NCBI GenBank assembly: GCA_002839335.1
Contig: PGXU01000021.1
Location: forward strand, 1 to 52,736
Direction: 5' to 3'
DNA from: Spirochaetae bacterium HGW-Spirochaetae-4
GTDB taxonomy: Bacteria; Spirochaetota; Spirochaetia; Sphaerochaetales; Sphaerochaetaceae
DNA: 52,736 nucleotides
Both the position numbers and the translations under genes were made by a program. How positions within the stretch are numbered: the first letter of the stretch is position 1; every line of letters begins with the position of its first letter. The notes under the pieces are model-generated. The model was given only the letters and a program-made list of their open reading frames with translations, searched no databases and had not been told where the DNA came from. Shown here in pieces: positions 26,497-35,260 of this stretch.

Positions 26497-27324
26497 ATGA
26501 AGCGGTACACAAGAGAAGAGTTGGTAAATCAACTGAAGGCAATTAGAAACAAAGGCGAGTATATCATTGTTGCCGGCGCCGGTTCGGGCATATCAGCCAA
26601 GGCATTGGAAAATGGTGGTGCCGATATGCTCATGGTTTTTAATTCGGGTTATTATCGGATGCATGGAATCGGATCACTAAGCGGTTGGTTTGCTTTTGGC
26701 AATGCAAACGATGTCTCAATGGATCTCGGAGAACACCATGTATTGCCGATAGTGAAAAAAGTTCCAGTAATCTGTTCTGTTTTTGCCCAGGATGTCACCA
26801 AATGCATCGATTACCACCTTGACGAATTGGTGCGGAAAGGCTTTGCCGGAATAAACAACTTCCCCACGATGGGCATGATCGATGGCGAATTCCGTGAACA
26901 GTTGGAGTTGACTGGATTTGGATTCGACAAGGAAGTCGAAATGGTCAAAATTGCAAAGGAAAAAAATATATTCACCATTGTTTACGTATTCAATTCTGAA
27001 GAGTCCAGGAAAATGGCCGAGGCCGGAGCAGACTGTATTGTCTCCCATGTTGGCTTGACAACAGGCGGTACTATCGGAACGACGAAAGCTCTTACCATTG
27101 AAGATTCTGCGAAACTGACAAGAAGGATAATGGATGCGGGAAAGAAAGTGAGTGGTGACATTATATGGCTTACCCACGGGGGTCCTCTTGCAACTCCTGA
27201 GGACTTCAGGAAATTCCTCACATTTCTGCCTGAAATTGATGGGTTTGTCGGTGCCTCAAGTATGGAAAGAATACCTACTGAAATCGCAATACGCGATGCA
27301 GTAGCAGAGTTCAAAAACAAGTAA
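26497..27324 (+). CDS. TIM-barrel PEP-hydrolase-like protein, Tm-1 partner
   Basis: A 275-residue predicted TIM-barrel protein of the phosphoenolpyruvate-hydrolase-like / TIM-barrel signal-transduction family. Visible segments are YIIVAGAGSGISAKALENGG, GADMLMVFNSGYYRMHG, NFPTMGMIDGEFREQLE, a DCIVSHVGLTTGG stretch and IDGFVGASSMERIP near the end. A strong CAGGAGG site precedes the ATG. It directly follows the UPF0261 gene, and the two correspond to the two halves of plant Tm-1. The reaction is unknown; the setting with a CUT2 importer points to sugar or sugar-acid breakdown, possibly by C-C bond cleavage. That is inference. Confidence 0.87.
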   Translation: MKRYTREELVNQLKAIRNKGEYIIVAGAGSGISAKALENGGADMLMVFNSGYYRMHGIGSLSGWFAFGNANDVSMDLGEHHVLPIVKKVPVICSVFAQDVTKCIDYHLDELVRKGFAGINNFPTMGMIDGEFREQLELTGFGFDKEVEMVKIAKEKNIFTIVYVFNSEESRKMAEAGADCIVSHVGLTTGGTIGTTKALTIEDSAKLTRRIMDAGKKVSGDIIWLTHGGPLATPEDFRKFLTFLPEIDGFVGASSMERIPTEIAIRDAVAEFKNK

Positions 27325-27338
27325 AAGGAGAAAGTGTT

Positions 27339-28289
27339 ATGAAAAAAGGATTGTTTCTGGTTCTCATTCTGGTCTCTGCTTTATTGTTACAGAGTTGTGC
27401 CAAAGCTCCAACAGAAGTTGCGGGTTCCGCCCCGGAGAAAACCTATGAATTTGTGTTTATCGTGAAGAGCATGCAGTTTCCGTTCTTCCTCAGCATGATT
27501 GAAGGGGCTGAAGCTGCCGCAGCTACACTACCCAATGTCAATATCAAATGTATTGGTCCCGAGACGCCATATAGCGTTGAGGAACAGATCCAATTGGTGG
27601 AACAAGCGATAATCGATGGTGTCGATGCTATAATGATTGCTCCAGCGGATTCAAAAGCAATTGTTCCTGCAATCGAGAAAGCTAATAAAGCTGGAATTCT
27701 CGTAGCCACTCCAAATACCAAAGCTTATGGTGGGGATGTCCTTACCTGGGTAGGAGTTGACAATTATCAGGTTGGATATGAACTTGGAAAGACTCTGGCC
27801 GAAAATATCAATTTTGCCGGAAATGTTCTTCTCATTGAAGGAACTCCCGGAAACTCTACATCAGAAGAGCGTGTCGAAGGCTATTTGGATGCGTTTGCAG
27901 AGTATCCCGGTATCAATCTGCTCGATTCACAGCCAGCCGATTTTAACCGTGAAAAGGGTATGAAACTCATGGAAAACTGGTTGCAGAAATATGACCGGAT
28001 AGATGCTGTCGGTTCTATCAATAAGGATATGACGATGGGTGCGGTTGAAGCGGCAAAAGCTGTCGGAAGGGACAAGGATTTCATCCATGTGACATTCGAT
28101 GTCGATAATGATGGTTTGGATGCGCTTGAGGCTGGAGAGATATTGGTAACCGGTGCTCAGAATGAAAAGAGCCAGGCGGCGATTGCCTTGTATTCCTGTT
28201 ACCTCGCATTGCAAGGATACAAAGTCCCGCCAATGCAGTATTTACCATTGTCGCTTGTGTATAAGGATGACGTTCCCCTGTATAGATAA
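27339..28289 (+). CDS. Sugar-binding lipoprotein, RbsB type
   Basis: Type-1 substrate-binding lipoprotein of 316 residues and last gene of the operon. The N-terminus MKKGLFLVLILVSALLLQSC is a lipoprotein signal with the lipidated cysteine at about position 20. The mature part starts with YEFVFIVKSMQFPFFLSMIE, contains GVDAIMIAPADSKAIVPAIE and GILVATPNTKAYGGD, and ends with a typical hinge segment. AAAAGGAG precedes the ATG. It supplies ligand to the 23127/24160 permeases. Placing the binding protein after the enzymes, rather than first, is unusual for this class. Confidence 0.94.
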   Translation: MKKGLFLVLILVSALLLQSCAKAPTEVAGSAPEKTYEFVFIVKSMQFPFFLSMIEGAEAAAATLPNVNIKCIGPETPYSVEEQIQLVEQAIIDGVDAIMIAPADSKAIVPAIEKANKAGILVATPNTKAYGGDVLTWVGVDNYQVGYELGKTLAENINFAGNVLLIEGTPGNSTSEERVEGYLDAFAEYPGINLLDSQPADFNREKGMKLMENWLQKYDRIDAVGSINKDMTMGAVEAAKAVGRDKDFIHVTFDVDNDGLDALEAGEILVTGAQNEKSQAAIALYSCYLALQGYKVPPMQYLPLSLVYKDDVPLYR

Positions 28290-28339
28290 TATGTGACCCG
28301 TGCATTATGTTCTTGCAGAGCGAGCGTATAGGTACGAGA

Positions 28340-28371
28340 TGGTGTCTTTCCAGGATGCTGGAAAGACACCA
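28340..28371 (+). terminator. Long perfect stem-loop after binding-protein gene
   Basis: TGGTGTCTTTCCAG (28340-28353), loop GATG, CTGGAAAGACACCA (28358-28371) forms a perfect 14-bp stem. No T-tract follows, so it may act as an mRNA 3'-end stabiliser or a factor-assisted terminator rather than a classical intrinsic terminator. The rest of the 228-bp gap is AT-rich and presumably holds the promoter of the GntR gene. Confidence 0.65.
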
Positions 28372-28517
28372 GTCAATAGTGGAAGCTGCAGTAGATGCTC
28401 ATACGAATTTCCTGCTATAATCCATTTCCGAACAATTCCTTATCTTTCTGCAGTTTAATACAAGTAATGGACATTTCTTCACTTTTGTTATTATCATATT
28501 TGCGAGGTGTGTCATAA

Positions 28518-29231
28518 ATGAAACCACTAGTGAGAAGCAATCTCTGTGATGAAGCTTATAATAGTATAATCGGGTATATTACATCCTCGGGTCTTGTTTC
28601 AGGAGACAAAATTCCGTCTGAGAGTCAGTTGATGGATATGCTCAATGTAGGGAGAAATACCATTAGAGCTGCCTTAAACAGATTGACTGCGATTGGCTTG
28701 ATTGAATCACGACAGGGTGAGGGCTATTTCTTGCGGGATGTTAACGTCAGTATTTTTTTAAACTCGCTCATACCCGTTTTGCTTTTCTCTTCTGGAGATC
28801 TGATCGCACTAACGGAATTTAGGATTGGAGTTGAATCTCAAGCAGCTTATCTTGCTGCAAAGAATGCGGATGAAGTTGATCTCAAGGAGATGAATAAGTA
28901 TTTGAAACTAGCATTCGAAAACATCGACAACGAATCGATGTTCGCAAAATGTGATATGGATTTTCACTTGGCTGTAGCAAAAGCCTCCAAAAACAAGATT
29001 CTTTATCAACTGTTTGAAATCATCAAGACTTTGTATACTGTATGGTTAGTGGATTTTGTAGCCAACCACGGAAAAGAGAAAAGTGATCATTTTCATAATA
29101 AGGTATATCAAGCGATCGTTGACCGGGATGCAGAAAAAGCAAGTGATTATATGAAGAATCACTTGTATGACGTCTTGCATAAAGTGGAAATGGACGTCCG
29201 TCATGAGCGTTCGGATGCTCCAACCCTTTAA
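28518..29231 (+). CDS. GntR regulator, FadR subfamily (FCD)
   Basis: Regulator of 237 residues. The N-terminal winged helix-turn-helix reads SGDKIPSESQLMDMLNVGRN then TIRAALNRLTAIGLIESRQG. The C-terminal part is an all-helical FCD ligand-binding domain (DLIALTEFRIGVESQAAYLA; metal-type residues in DMDFHLAVAKAS and a late DHFHNKVYQAIV). GCGAGGTG precedes the ATG at 28518. It lies between two operons whose promoters share an identical 15-bp motif with a TTGT-TG-ACAA dyad, so it probably represses one or both in response to an organic acid or sugar acid. That link is inferred. Confidence 0.93.
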   Translation: MKPLVRSNLCDEAYNSIIGYITSSGLVSGDKIPSESQLMDMLNVGRNTIRAALNRLTAIGLIESRQGEGYFLRDVNVSIFLNSLIPVLLFSSGDLIALTEFRIGVESQAAYLAAKNADEVDLKEMNKYLKLAFENIDNESMFAKCDMDFHLAVAKASKNKILYQLFEIIKTLYTVWLVDFVANHGKEKSDHFHNKVYQAIVDRDAEKASDYMKNHLYDVLHKVEMDVRHERSDAPTL

Positions 29232-29911
29232 TGAACAAACAATAGATCCAATTTTAAAATACAACCATTAGATACTCCATTGATTCATTGGGACCTCTGG
29301 GGATGAACGTTTTGGTTATCGTAACTTTTCGGATTTATCTGCCGACCCATTCTGTGAAACAGACTGAACAAAGGGGTCTCTATACGTAGTATCGTCACAC
29401 ATGTCGCCACACACATGACGATAATTGCATCAACAGTGATCCGTATCTCATAATTGAAAGTTGGTTCATGCAACCGTTACTGCTTTCTGTATATGACAAA
29501 TCCCTCGACACCATCCACGACAGCCTGATGTAACCATTCTATAGATTCCTGCGAAAGCTTGGTCCAATGTGATACGAGGGCAATGAAATACATGGATTCT
29601 TATATGGTATCTCAAAGGATGCTACTCGATTCTCATATCATGTTCAGCCCAGTACCTTCTTGGTTCCATCTTGGTGAACTGGATGCAGAACTCATTGAGC
29701 TGCAGGTTTTCGAGCGAAAACTACCAATCTAATCATCTATACCATCCGTTATCATGCCTACTGTGGGGAATAAGGTATTTGTCTCTGCTGGCAATAAAAG
29801 AAAGACATGCCAATACAGAGATTAACAAATATATTGGGTGAAAGATACATTCCTATTCTAATCAATCATCTCTTTAATGTATTTCATGTAAGTAAATAAA
29901 AAAGCATATTT
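29232..29911. other. Gene-free region between operons
   Basis: About 680 bp with no supportable gene. Short open stretches on the minus strand (for example 29285-29473) lack ribosome sites and recognisable domains. No rRNA, tRNA or transposase end is evident. Base composition is similar to the coding regions up to about 29760 and then turns AT-rich, which would fit a decayed gene, but I could not identify a parent family. Confidence 0.4.
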
Positions 29912-29945
29912 AATTGTTGACAAACATATTATAAGTATTATAATA
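29912..29945 (+). promoter_or_regulatory. Consensus promoter with overlapping operators
   Basis: TTGACA (29917-29922), 16 nt, TATAAT (29939-29944) is a perfect sigma-70 consensus pair upstream of the gene at 29979. The -35 lies inside AATTGTTGACAAACA (29912-29926), identical to 21509-21523. A second perfect palindrome, ATTATAA-gta-TTATAAT (29928-29944), covers the -10. Such a strong promoter covered by two dyads suggests tight repression, with the FadR-type protein (28518) and the ROK protein (39383) as candidate regulators. Confidence 0.7.
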
Positions 29946-29978
29946 AGTGTAATAATAAGAAACACAAGGAGCCAATTC

Positions 29979-31109
29979 ATGCTTAAAGTAGGTTTTGCTT
30001 TCAACTTCAACATCCAGCGTTGTGAAATAGAAGTCGGTGATGAAATGGATATCATCAAAAAAGGGTACGAACCGTTGCTCAAGCTCTTCGTCAAACACGC
30101 AATGAAAGCCGACTGCTTCATTTCGGGATTTTCCTCCGAACAGCTACAGCAGCTCGACCCGACCGTACTGCGCTATCTGCACGACCACTTGGACACGAAC
30201 TTCAAACTCGGCACCTATACCTATACGCACCCGATCCCCCAGTTGCTCAACGATCGGGAATTCGCCATGCAGATGGCGAAGGGTATGGAATTGGATCAAG
30301 TGGTCCATAAACGTAGGACCACCGGATTTCTCCCGCCTGAATTCGCCTATACCAACGAGATGGGAACAATCCTGCACCAGCAAGGCATCAAGTGGTTCAT
30401 CGCCCTCGCTTCGCAAATCCAGAAGGGACTCGAACATGCCGGTATAGAGCAGGACCCCTATTTCCCTTGCAACGTCGACATCGGAGGTGGACGGACCCTC
30501 ATCGCTGTTCCAGCGGCCTATCAGTTGCCTGATACCCCGGCACGGTTCTTCAAGCTCATGATGAAGGGAAAACTCCCGGTCGATACCGTGGTCGAAGGAG
30601 TTCGGAAATTCGCAAAAGCGCATCCCGACGGACTGTTGCTCTTCAAACGTGACGCCGAGACCATCTTCATCGACTATGTGAACAGCGGTTTTACCCAGAC
30701 TGCGGAGGTCATGGACGAGTTCCTAACCAAGTTGAGCGCTTTGGACATGGTCGAACCTGTATGGATACAGGAAGTCATCGATACCCAGAAGACACTCGCC
30801 ACCATCACCTTGCCCGACTATTTGGGTAACACGAAGCTGGAAACCTTCACCGAAGGCGCAGCCCAGGATCTCTGGGACCTGACAGTGCATGTTCGCGACA
30901 AGATCATGGCTGCCGAACAACGACAGGTCGATGCCGGGATACTGGACCAAGCGTGGAACCACCTGTTGCTGTCGCACAATTCCGACGGACGTATCGGGTA
31001 CTGGTTCTCCGAGTGGAATCCGGGGGAACACACCGTTGCACCGTCGCGAAGGAAGTTTATCGAAGACAACCTCAAGCAAGCATTGCAGGTGTTGGACGGG
31101 GAGCGTTGA
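29979..31109 (+). CDS. GH57-like polysaccharide/oligosaccharide-active protein
   Basis: A cytoplasmic 376-residue protein resembling glycoside hydrolase family 57 and related seven-stranded-barrel enzymes. Features are MLKVGFAFNFNIQ at the N-terminus, GTYTYTHPIPQLL (H84, matching the GH57 HPI-PLL motif), TTGFLPPEFAYTNEM (E121, in the position of a GH57 acidic motif) and a late NHLLLSHNSDGRIGYW. GH57 members act on alpha-glucans and alpha-galactosides. AAGGAG sits 6 nt before the ATG. It is the first gene of a nine-gene operon. The phosphohexomutase gene follows after 2 bp, so the two probably act in sequence. Confidence 0.72.
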   Translation: MLKVGFAFNFNIQRCEIEVGDEMDIIKKGYEPLLKLFVKHAMKADCFISGFSSEQLQQLDPTVLRYLHDHLDTNFKLGTYTYTHPIPQLLNDREFAMQMAKGMELDQVVHKRRTTGFLPPEFAYTNEMGTILHQQGIKWFIALASQIQKGLEHAGIEQDPYFPCNVDIGGGRTLIAVPAAYQLPDTPARFFKLMMKGKLPVDTVVEGVRKFAKAHPDGLLLFKRDAETIFIDYVNSGFTQTAEVMDEFLTKLSALDMVEPVWIQEVIDTQKTLATITLPDYLGNTKLETFTEGAAQDLWDLTVHVRDKIMAAEQRQVDAGILDQAWNHLLLSHNSDGRIGYWFSEWNPGEHTVAPSRRKFIEDNLKQALQVLDGER

Positions 31110-31111
31110 TT

Positions 31112-32938
31112 GTGTCCATTTACCTGTTGGGCATACGGACCGGATTGCTCGATATTGACCAGTGGCACCTGCTTGCCAAGCAAGCGGAATTACCTCCCGA
31201 AACAGCGGAAGCCGTGGTCCGGCATGTGCGGGACACCTCTACGAAAAGTCCTGGTGCTCCAAAGAGCATTGTCGATGCGCAACGGCTCCTTTTCCTGTTG
31301 GGAGAGGGAATTGCAGTTGAGGCCGCCATATCGGGTGCCCGGTGGAAAATCCAGGGGACCGACGGTATACGGGGTCATGTAATCTCCACCTACCAATCGG
31401 ATCGGCAAGCGTTCATACGCTTTACCAACAACAATGAGTTGTCACCATGCTTATGCCAACTGTACTGCGATGCATTCGTGTCCACGATCGAAGCTGCTTC
31501 CGGTTCTCCGGTTCCAGCCATCGCGATCGGAGAAGACGGACGTGATCATCATGCCTGTACACATATCGTCGGAGCCCTTGTAGCCTCACTAACCTGCAGG
31601 GGTATCCTGGTAGAAGACCTGGGGACCGTACCGACACCATTGCTGGCTCTCTACAGCAAGTGGAACCATATGCCCGGTATCATGGTCACCGCTTCACACA
31701 ATCCGGCACAGTACAACGGGATCAAGCTCTTCCTACAGGGGCAAAAACTCTATCCCGAAGGTCCACTGGGCGAATATGAAGTGACTTGGCATATGGTCGA
31801 CCGAATCTTTGCCGGTTCAATTCCGACATATCATCGCCTTCCGTCCGCGCAGGTCGATGATTTTATCCGAGAGCAGATTGCTTTGGTAGCCGAAACCTAT
31901 CGTATCGCTTGTGACTTTGGGAGAATCCCCCTGTTGTTGGACACCGCCAATGGGGCATATAGCACTATAGGGGCAACGGTGTTCGAACGTTTCGGCTTCC
32001 ATGTACATACGTTCGCTGCCGAACCGGACGGTACCAATATCAACGCCGGTTGCGGGGTGGGTGTCTTGGAGGAGGGGAATGGTATCTACCAGTTGTGCGA
32101 CACCGATCTTCCCCAAACCGTTCGCGAACTCGTTTCCTTCGGGGATTCCCTTACCGCTTCCACCATCTATGGTGTGGTTCTCGATGGTGACGGTGATAGG
32201 GCTTTTGTACTCATCTACGACAAAGCGGCCGCATCGGTTACGGTATGCAACGGCGACCAGATGGCCTTTCTTGCGGCACATGTGATCGCCGATGCTTGGA
32301 AACACGGCGATATAGGCAATTCCATCGCTACCCCGGTATTCAGAACCACCGTCGAAAGCGATTTCACACTGGTTCCGCTTGTACAAGAGACGTTCGGGTG
32401 GGCAGGAGAAACCGTGGTGGTTGGAGACCGTTGGTTGCCTTATGAGGTACTCCAGAACAGCCTGGTTGTCCTGGGCAATGAACGGTCGGGCCATCTGGTG
32501 TTTCCGCTTCCCGTTGGCGATGGAACTGTCTATGTGGGAAACGGAATAAGCAGCGCTCTGCTGGTTTTGGAGGCGTTGGTCAACCGGCATGCGAGTATCT
32601 ACCAACCGGGACCTATGGTCCGCTATGCCTTCAGGACACAAGCGAAAGATGCTTTGTTCCGCGGTTCCCTGCTCTGGAATACTATTTCAAGGCAGGTAGT
32701 CGCAACTATGCCCGACTCAGTGCGGGAGGTGAGGTTCACCGAAGAACCGGACATGCTTTGTTACAATCTACACGACAGCACGGACCGCCATGTTGGCCGG
32801 TGGTATATACGGAAATCTGGCACAGAACCGAAAATCTCCATGAGTATGTCGGTGATCCCCGACAGTTTCCTGGATGTTGAGAGTATCATGCGGATTTTGC
32901 GTCAGGCCATCACACCGGTGCTGAACGGGAAGGAGTGA
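31112..32938 (+). CDS. Phosphohexomutase with N-terminal extension
   Basis: Alpha-D-phosphohexomutase (phosphoglucomutase/phosphomannomutase superfamily) of 608 residues. All four active-site loops are visible: GTDGIRG (82-88), the phosphoserine loop TASHNP (S195), the metal loop LDGDGDRAF, the sugar loop GNERSGH and the phosphate loop RKSGTEPKI. Bacterial relatives are usually about 450-580 residues and start near GTDGIRG; here about 80 residues precede it and are of unknown role. The start is GTG at 31112 with GGGGAG about 8 nt upstream; TTG at 31106 is an alternative. It probably interconverts a hexose-1- and hexose-6-phosphate produced by this operon. Confidence 0.9.
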   Translation: MSIYLLGIRTGLLDIDQWHLLAKQAELPPETAEAVVRHVRDTSTKSPGAPKSIVDAQRLLFLLGEGIAVEAAISGARWKIQGTDGIRGHVISTYQSDRQAFIRFTNNNELSPCLCQLYCDAFVSTIEAASGSPVPAIAIGEDGRDHHACTHIVGALVASLTCRGILVEDLGTVPTPLLALYSKWNHMPGIMVTASHNPAQYNGIKLFLQGQKLYPEGPLGEYEVTWHMVDRIFAGSIPTYHRLPSAQVDDFIREQIALVAETYRIACDFGRIPLLLDTANGAYSTIGATVFERFGFHVHTFAAEPDGTNINAGCGVGVLEEGNGIYQLCDTDLPQTVRELVSFGDSLTASTIYGVVLDGDGDRAFVLIYDKAAASVTVCNGDQMAFLAAHVIADAWKHGDIGNSIATPVFRTTVESDFTLVPLVQETFGWAGETVVVGDRWLPYEVLQNSLVVLGNERSGHLVFPLPVGDGTVYVGNGISSALLVLEALVNRHASIYQPGPMVRYAFRTQAKDALFRGSLLWNTISRQVVATMPDSVREVRFTEEPDMLCYNLHDSTDRHVGRWYIRKSGTEPKISMSMSVIPDSFLDVESIMRILRQAITPVLNGKE

Positions 32939-32981
32939 CATCCCTATGGGATTTCATGATACATTTTTCAAGGAGGAACAT

Positions 32982-34280
32982 ATGAAGAAAAAGGGTTTCG
33001 CGACTATTGTATTGCTGGTGCTGCTGATGGCAGGCAATGCATTCCTTTTCGCTGGAGGACAGCAGGATGTCAAAAGTACCGCCGGCGATGGAGAAGTGAC
33101 GGAGATTGTCTATTGGCAATACTACTATGAAACCAAAAAGGATCTGGTCGACACGTTGATCGGAATGTTCGAAGCAGAAAACCCGGATATCAAGGTCGTC
33201 CACCAAACATTCCCGTATGAGCAATACAACACCAAGGTGGCGTCATCCGTTCCATCGGGGACAGGCCCGAATGTAATCAACCTGTTCTACGGATGGTTGC
33301 CGACCTATATCGACTCGGGATACCTGCAGCCGCTTCCACAACAGACCTTCAGCAACGAACGGATCGAGAGCGAATTCTTTCCATTGGTAAGCGCAGCCAA
33401 ATTCGAAGGTTCCTACTACGCGCTTCCCACTGCAGTACGCTCTCTTGCGCTGTTCTGGAACAAGGACCTGTTCAAGGAAGCTGGGCTCGATCCGGAACAA
33501 CCACCGAGGACCGTGGCTGAGATGATTGGCTTTGCCAAGAAGTTGACCAAGACCGACCGGACCGGAAATTATTTGCAAGTGGGTATGACATTGGAATTGC
33601 GAGCGCAGATGCACCAATGGTTGCGGGAAGTCCTTTTGCGTCAGATGGGGGGTGCTCCCTACTCGGATGACAACAGGACGGTTACCTATGCGAACAAGGC
33701 TGGTTACGATGCCTTCAGGTTCTTTACCAACCTGCATCTGGTCGAAAAGATCGGTATGCCCAACTTCATGACAGACGACGTCACAGCCTTCAAGTCGGGC
33801 ACCATGGGCATGACAGTCGATGGCTCGTTCCGGCTCGGAACCCTCGATGCGGTATCCACACTCAACTACGGAGTGGCCGAATTGCCTGAAATGAATGGAG
33901 TAAAATCAAATTTTGCATCTTTCTGGGCAAATGGAATCACAAGCTACACCACAGGCAAGCAACTCGAGGCTTCGGTAAAGTTCCTTGAGTTTCTCACCTC
34001 CGACACGGCCATGGCCATGTGGCTGAAGCAGGTTGGGGAACTTCCGGCAAAGAAGGACCTGGCCATGAAGGACGAGTATCGCAACGATCCGAAGTATGGT
34101 CCGTTCATAAGAGGACTTGAATATGCCGTTGCCACCAAGTTCATCGACGAGAACGTCCAGCGTAAAGTCTGGATCGATGCATGGGACGAAGTTGTCCTGA
34201 ACGGCGTCTCGGTGGAAGCCGCGGTAAACCAGGCAGCCAAGACAGAACAACAGCTGCTCGACAATTATTACAACAAGTAG
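32982..34280 (+). CDS. ABC sugar-binding protein, MalE/family 1 type
   Basis: Extracellular family 1 substrate-binding protein of 432 residues. The secretion signal ends in AFLFAGGQQD, a spirochaete-style processing region. The mature part has the typical IVYWQYYYETKKDLVDTLIG, FEAENPDIKVVHQTFPYEQY, the segment RSLALFWNKDLFKEAGLDPE and GTMGMTVDGSFRLG. A strong AAGGAGGA site precedes the ATG at 32982; an in-frame ATG at 32946 lies upstream of the signal peptide. It works with the permeases at 34355 and 35250. No ATPase gene is in the operon. Confidence 0.95.
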   Translation: MKKKGFATIVLLVLLMAGNAFLFAGGQQDVKSTAGDGEVTEIVYWQYYYETKKDLVDTLIGMFEAENPDIKVVHQTFPYEQYNTKVASSVPSGTGPNVINLFYGWLPTYIDSGYLQPLPQQTFSNERIESEFFPLVSAAKFEGSYYALPTAVRSLALFWNKDLFKEAGLDPEQPPRTVAEMIGFAKKLTKTDRTGNYLQVGMTLELRAQMHQWLREVLLRQMGGAPYSDDNRTVTYANKAGYDAFRFFTNLHLVEKIGMPNFMTDDVTAFKSGTMGMTVDGSFRLGTLDAVSTLNYGVAELPEMNGVKSNFASFWANGITSYTTGKQLEASVKFLEFLTSDTAMAMWLKQVGELPAKKDLAMKDEYRNDPKYGPFIRGLEYAVATKFIDENVQRKVWIDAWDEVVLNGVSVEAAVNQAAKTEQQLLDNYYNK

Positions 34281-34291
34281 GTACATCAGAC

Positions 34292-34326
34292 CCTGGTGCC
34301 ACCGTGTATATGCGTGTGGCATCAGG
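34292..34326 (+). repeat. Stem-loop between binding-protein and permease genes
   Basis: CCTGGTGCCAC (34292-34302) and GTGGCATCAGG (34316-34326) form an 11-bp stem with one G-U pair and a 13-nt loop. No T-tract follows. Such structures after binding-protein genes commonly lower expression of the permeases and stabilise the upstream message. Confidence 0.65.
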
Positions 34327-34354
34327 ATTGTAAAATCCCGCATGGAAGGTGAGT

Positions 34355-35260
34355 ATGATTCGACAGAAGACAGCATCCCATTCATTGGAACTGACAAAGC
34401 GGCGGTGGGCCTATACATTTCTGGTGGTCCCCATCCTGTTCTACGTGGTAATCCGATTCTACCCGACATTCTATGCTTTTTTCCTCTCCACGACCGATTG
34501 GGATATCGTATCGAAGAACAAGGATTTCATCGGACTGGAAAACTACCGGAACCTGTTCTCCGACGCCCTGTTCTGGAAGACTTTGGGCAATACGGGCAAA
34601 TATGTCGCATATGGTCTTCCAGTCAGCCTTTTCCTCGGCTTTGTGATTGCTTACAACATCGACCGTATCCGCCTCGGTGAAGGCTTTTTCAAAGCCGTCT
34701 ACTTCATTCCCTACATCACCTCCATGGTTGCTGTGGCTTGGGTCTGGCGTTGGCTCTACCAACCCGCTCCCATCGGCGTATTCAACAAGATTCTGATGGA
34801 GTTGGAGTTACCCCAACAGAAATTCCTTTTTTCCCAAACCCAGGCGATCTTTTCAATCCTCGCCACTACCATTTGGGCAGACATCGGTTTTCAGATGATA
34901 ATATTCCTAGCGGGCATAAAAGGCATCTCGACACAATATTATGAGGCTGCCGAGATCGATGGCGCGGGGAACTGGGACCAATTGCGCTATGTGACCTTGC
35001 CCTTGCTCAAACCGACCATCGTATTCTTGATCGTCACCGGTACCATCCGCTATCTCAGGATATTCACGCAAGTGCTCAACATGTCCTACCAAGGCGAGGG
35101 AGGACCATTGAACTCTACCAAACCGCTGGTACTCTATATCTACGATACGGCCTTCAGGAGTTTCGATATGGGGTATGCCTCGGCGATGACTGTAGTACTA
35201 TTCCTGATAATCCTGACCATTACTTTGATCCAACTGAGGGTTATGAAAAGTGAAGAATAA
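34355..35260 (+). CDS. ABC sugar permease, MalF/LacF type
   Basis: Integral membrane permease of 301 residues with about six membrane segments. The EAA loop is YYEAAEIDGAGNWDQLRYVT. The ATG at 34355 has GGAAGGTG a few bases upstream; an in-frame GTG at 34349 overlaps it. The next permease gene overlaps its 3' end by 11 bp. It follows the stem-loop at 34292-34326 and is expected to be expressed below the binding protein. It transports the sugar bound by the 32982 protein. Confidence 0.94.
   Translation: MIRQKTASHSLELTKRRWAYTFLVVPILFYVVIRFYPTFYAFFLSTTDWDIVSKNKDFIGLENYRNLFSDALFWKTLGNTGKYVAYGLPVSLFLGFVIAYNIDRIRLGEGFFKAVYFIPYITSMVAVAWVWRWLYQPAPIGVFNKILMELELPQQKFLFSQTQAIFSILATTIWADIGFQMIIFLAGIKGISTQYYEAAEIDGAGNWDQLRYVTLPLLKPTIVFLIVTGTIRYLRIFTQVLNMSYQGEGGPLNSTKPLVLYIYDTAFRSFDMGYASAMTVVLFLIILTITLIQLRVMKSEE

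Noticed and set aside
29285-29760. Possible transposase remnant on the minus strand
   Set aside because: Short frames separated by stops with no DDE or other transposase motif and no terminal inverted repeats.
31817-32641. Minus-strand frame of 274 codons opposite the phosphohexomutase
   Set aside because: The plus-strand catalytic loops are intact across the same span; the antisense product is featureless.
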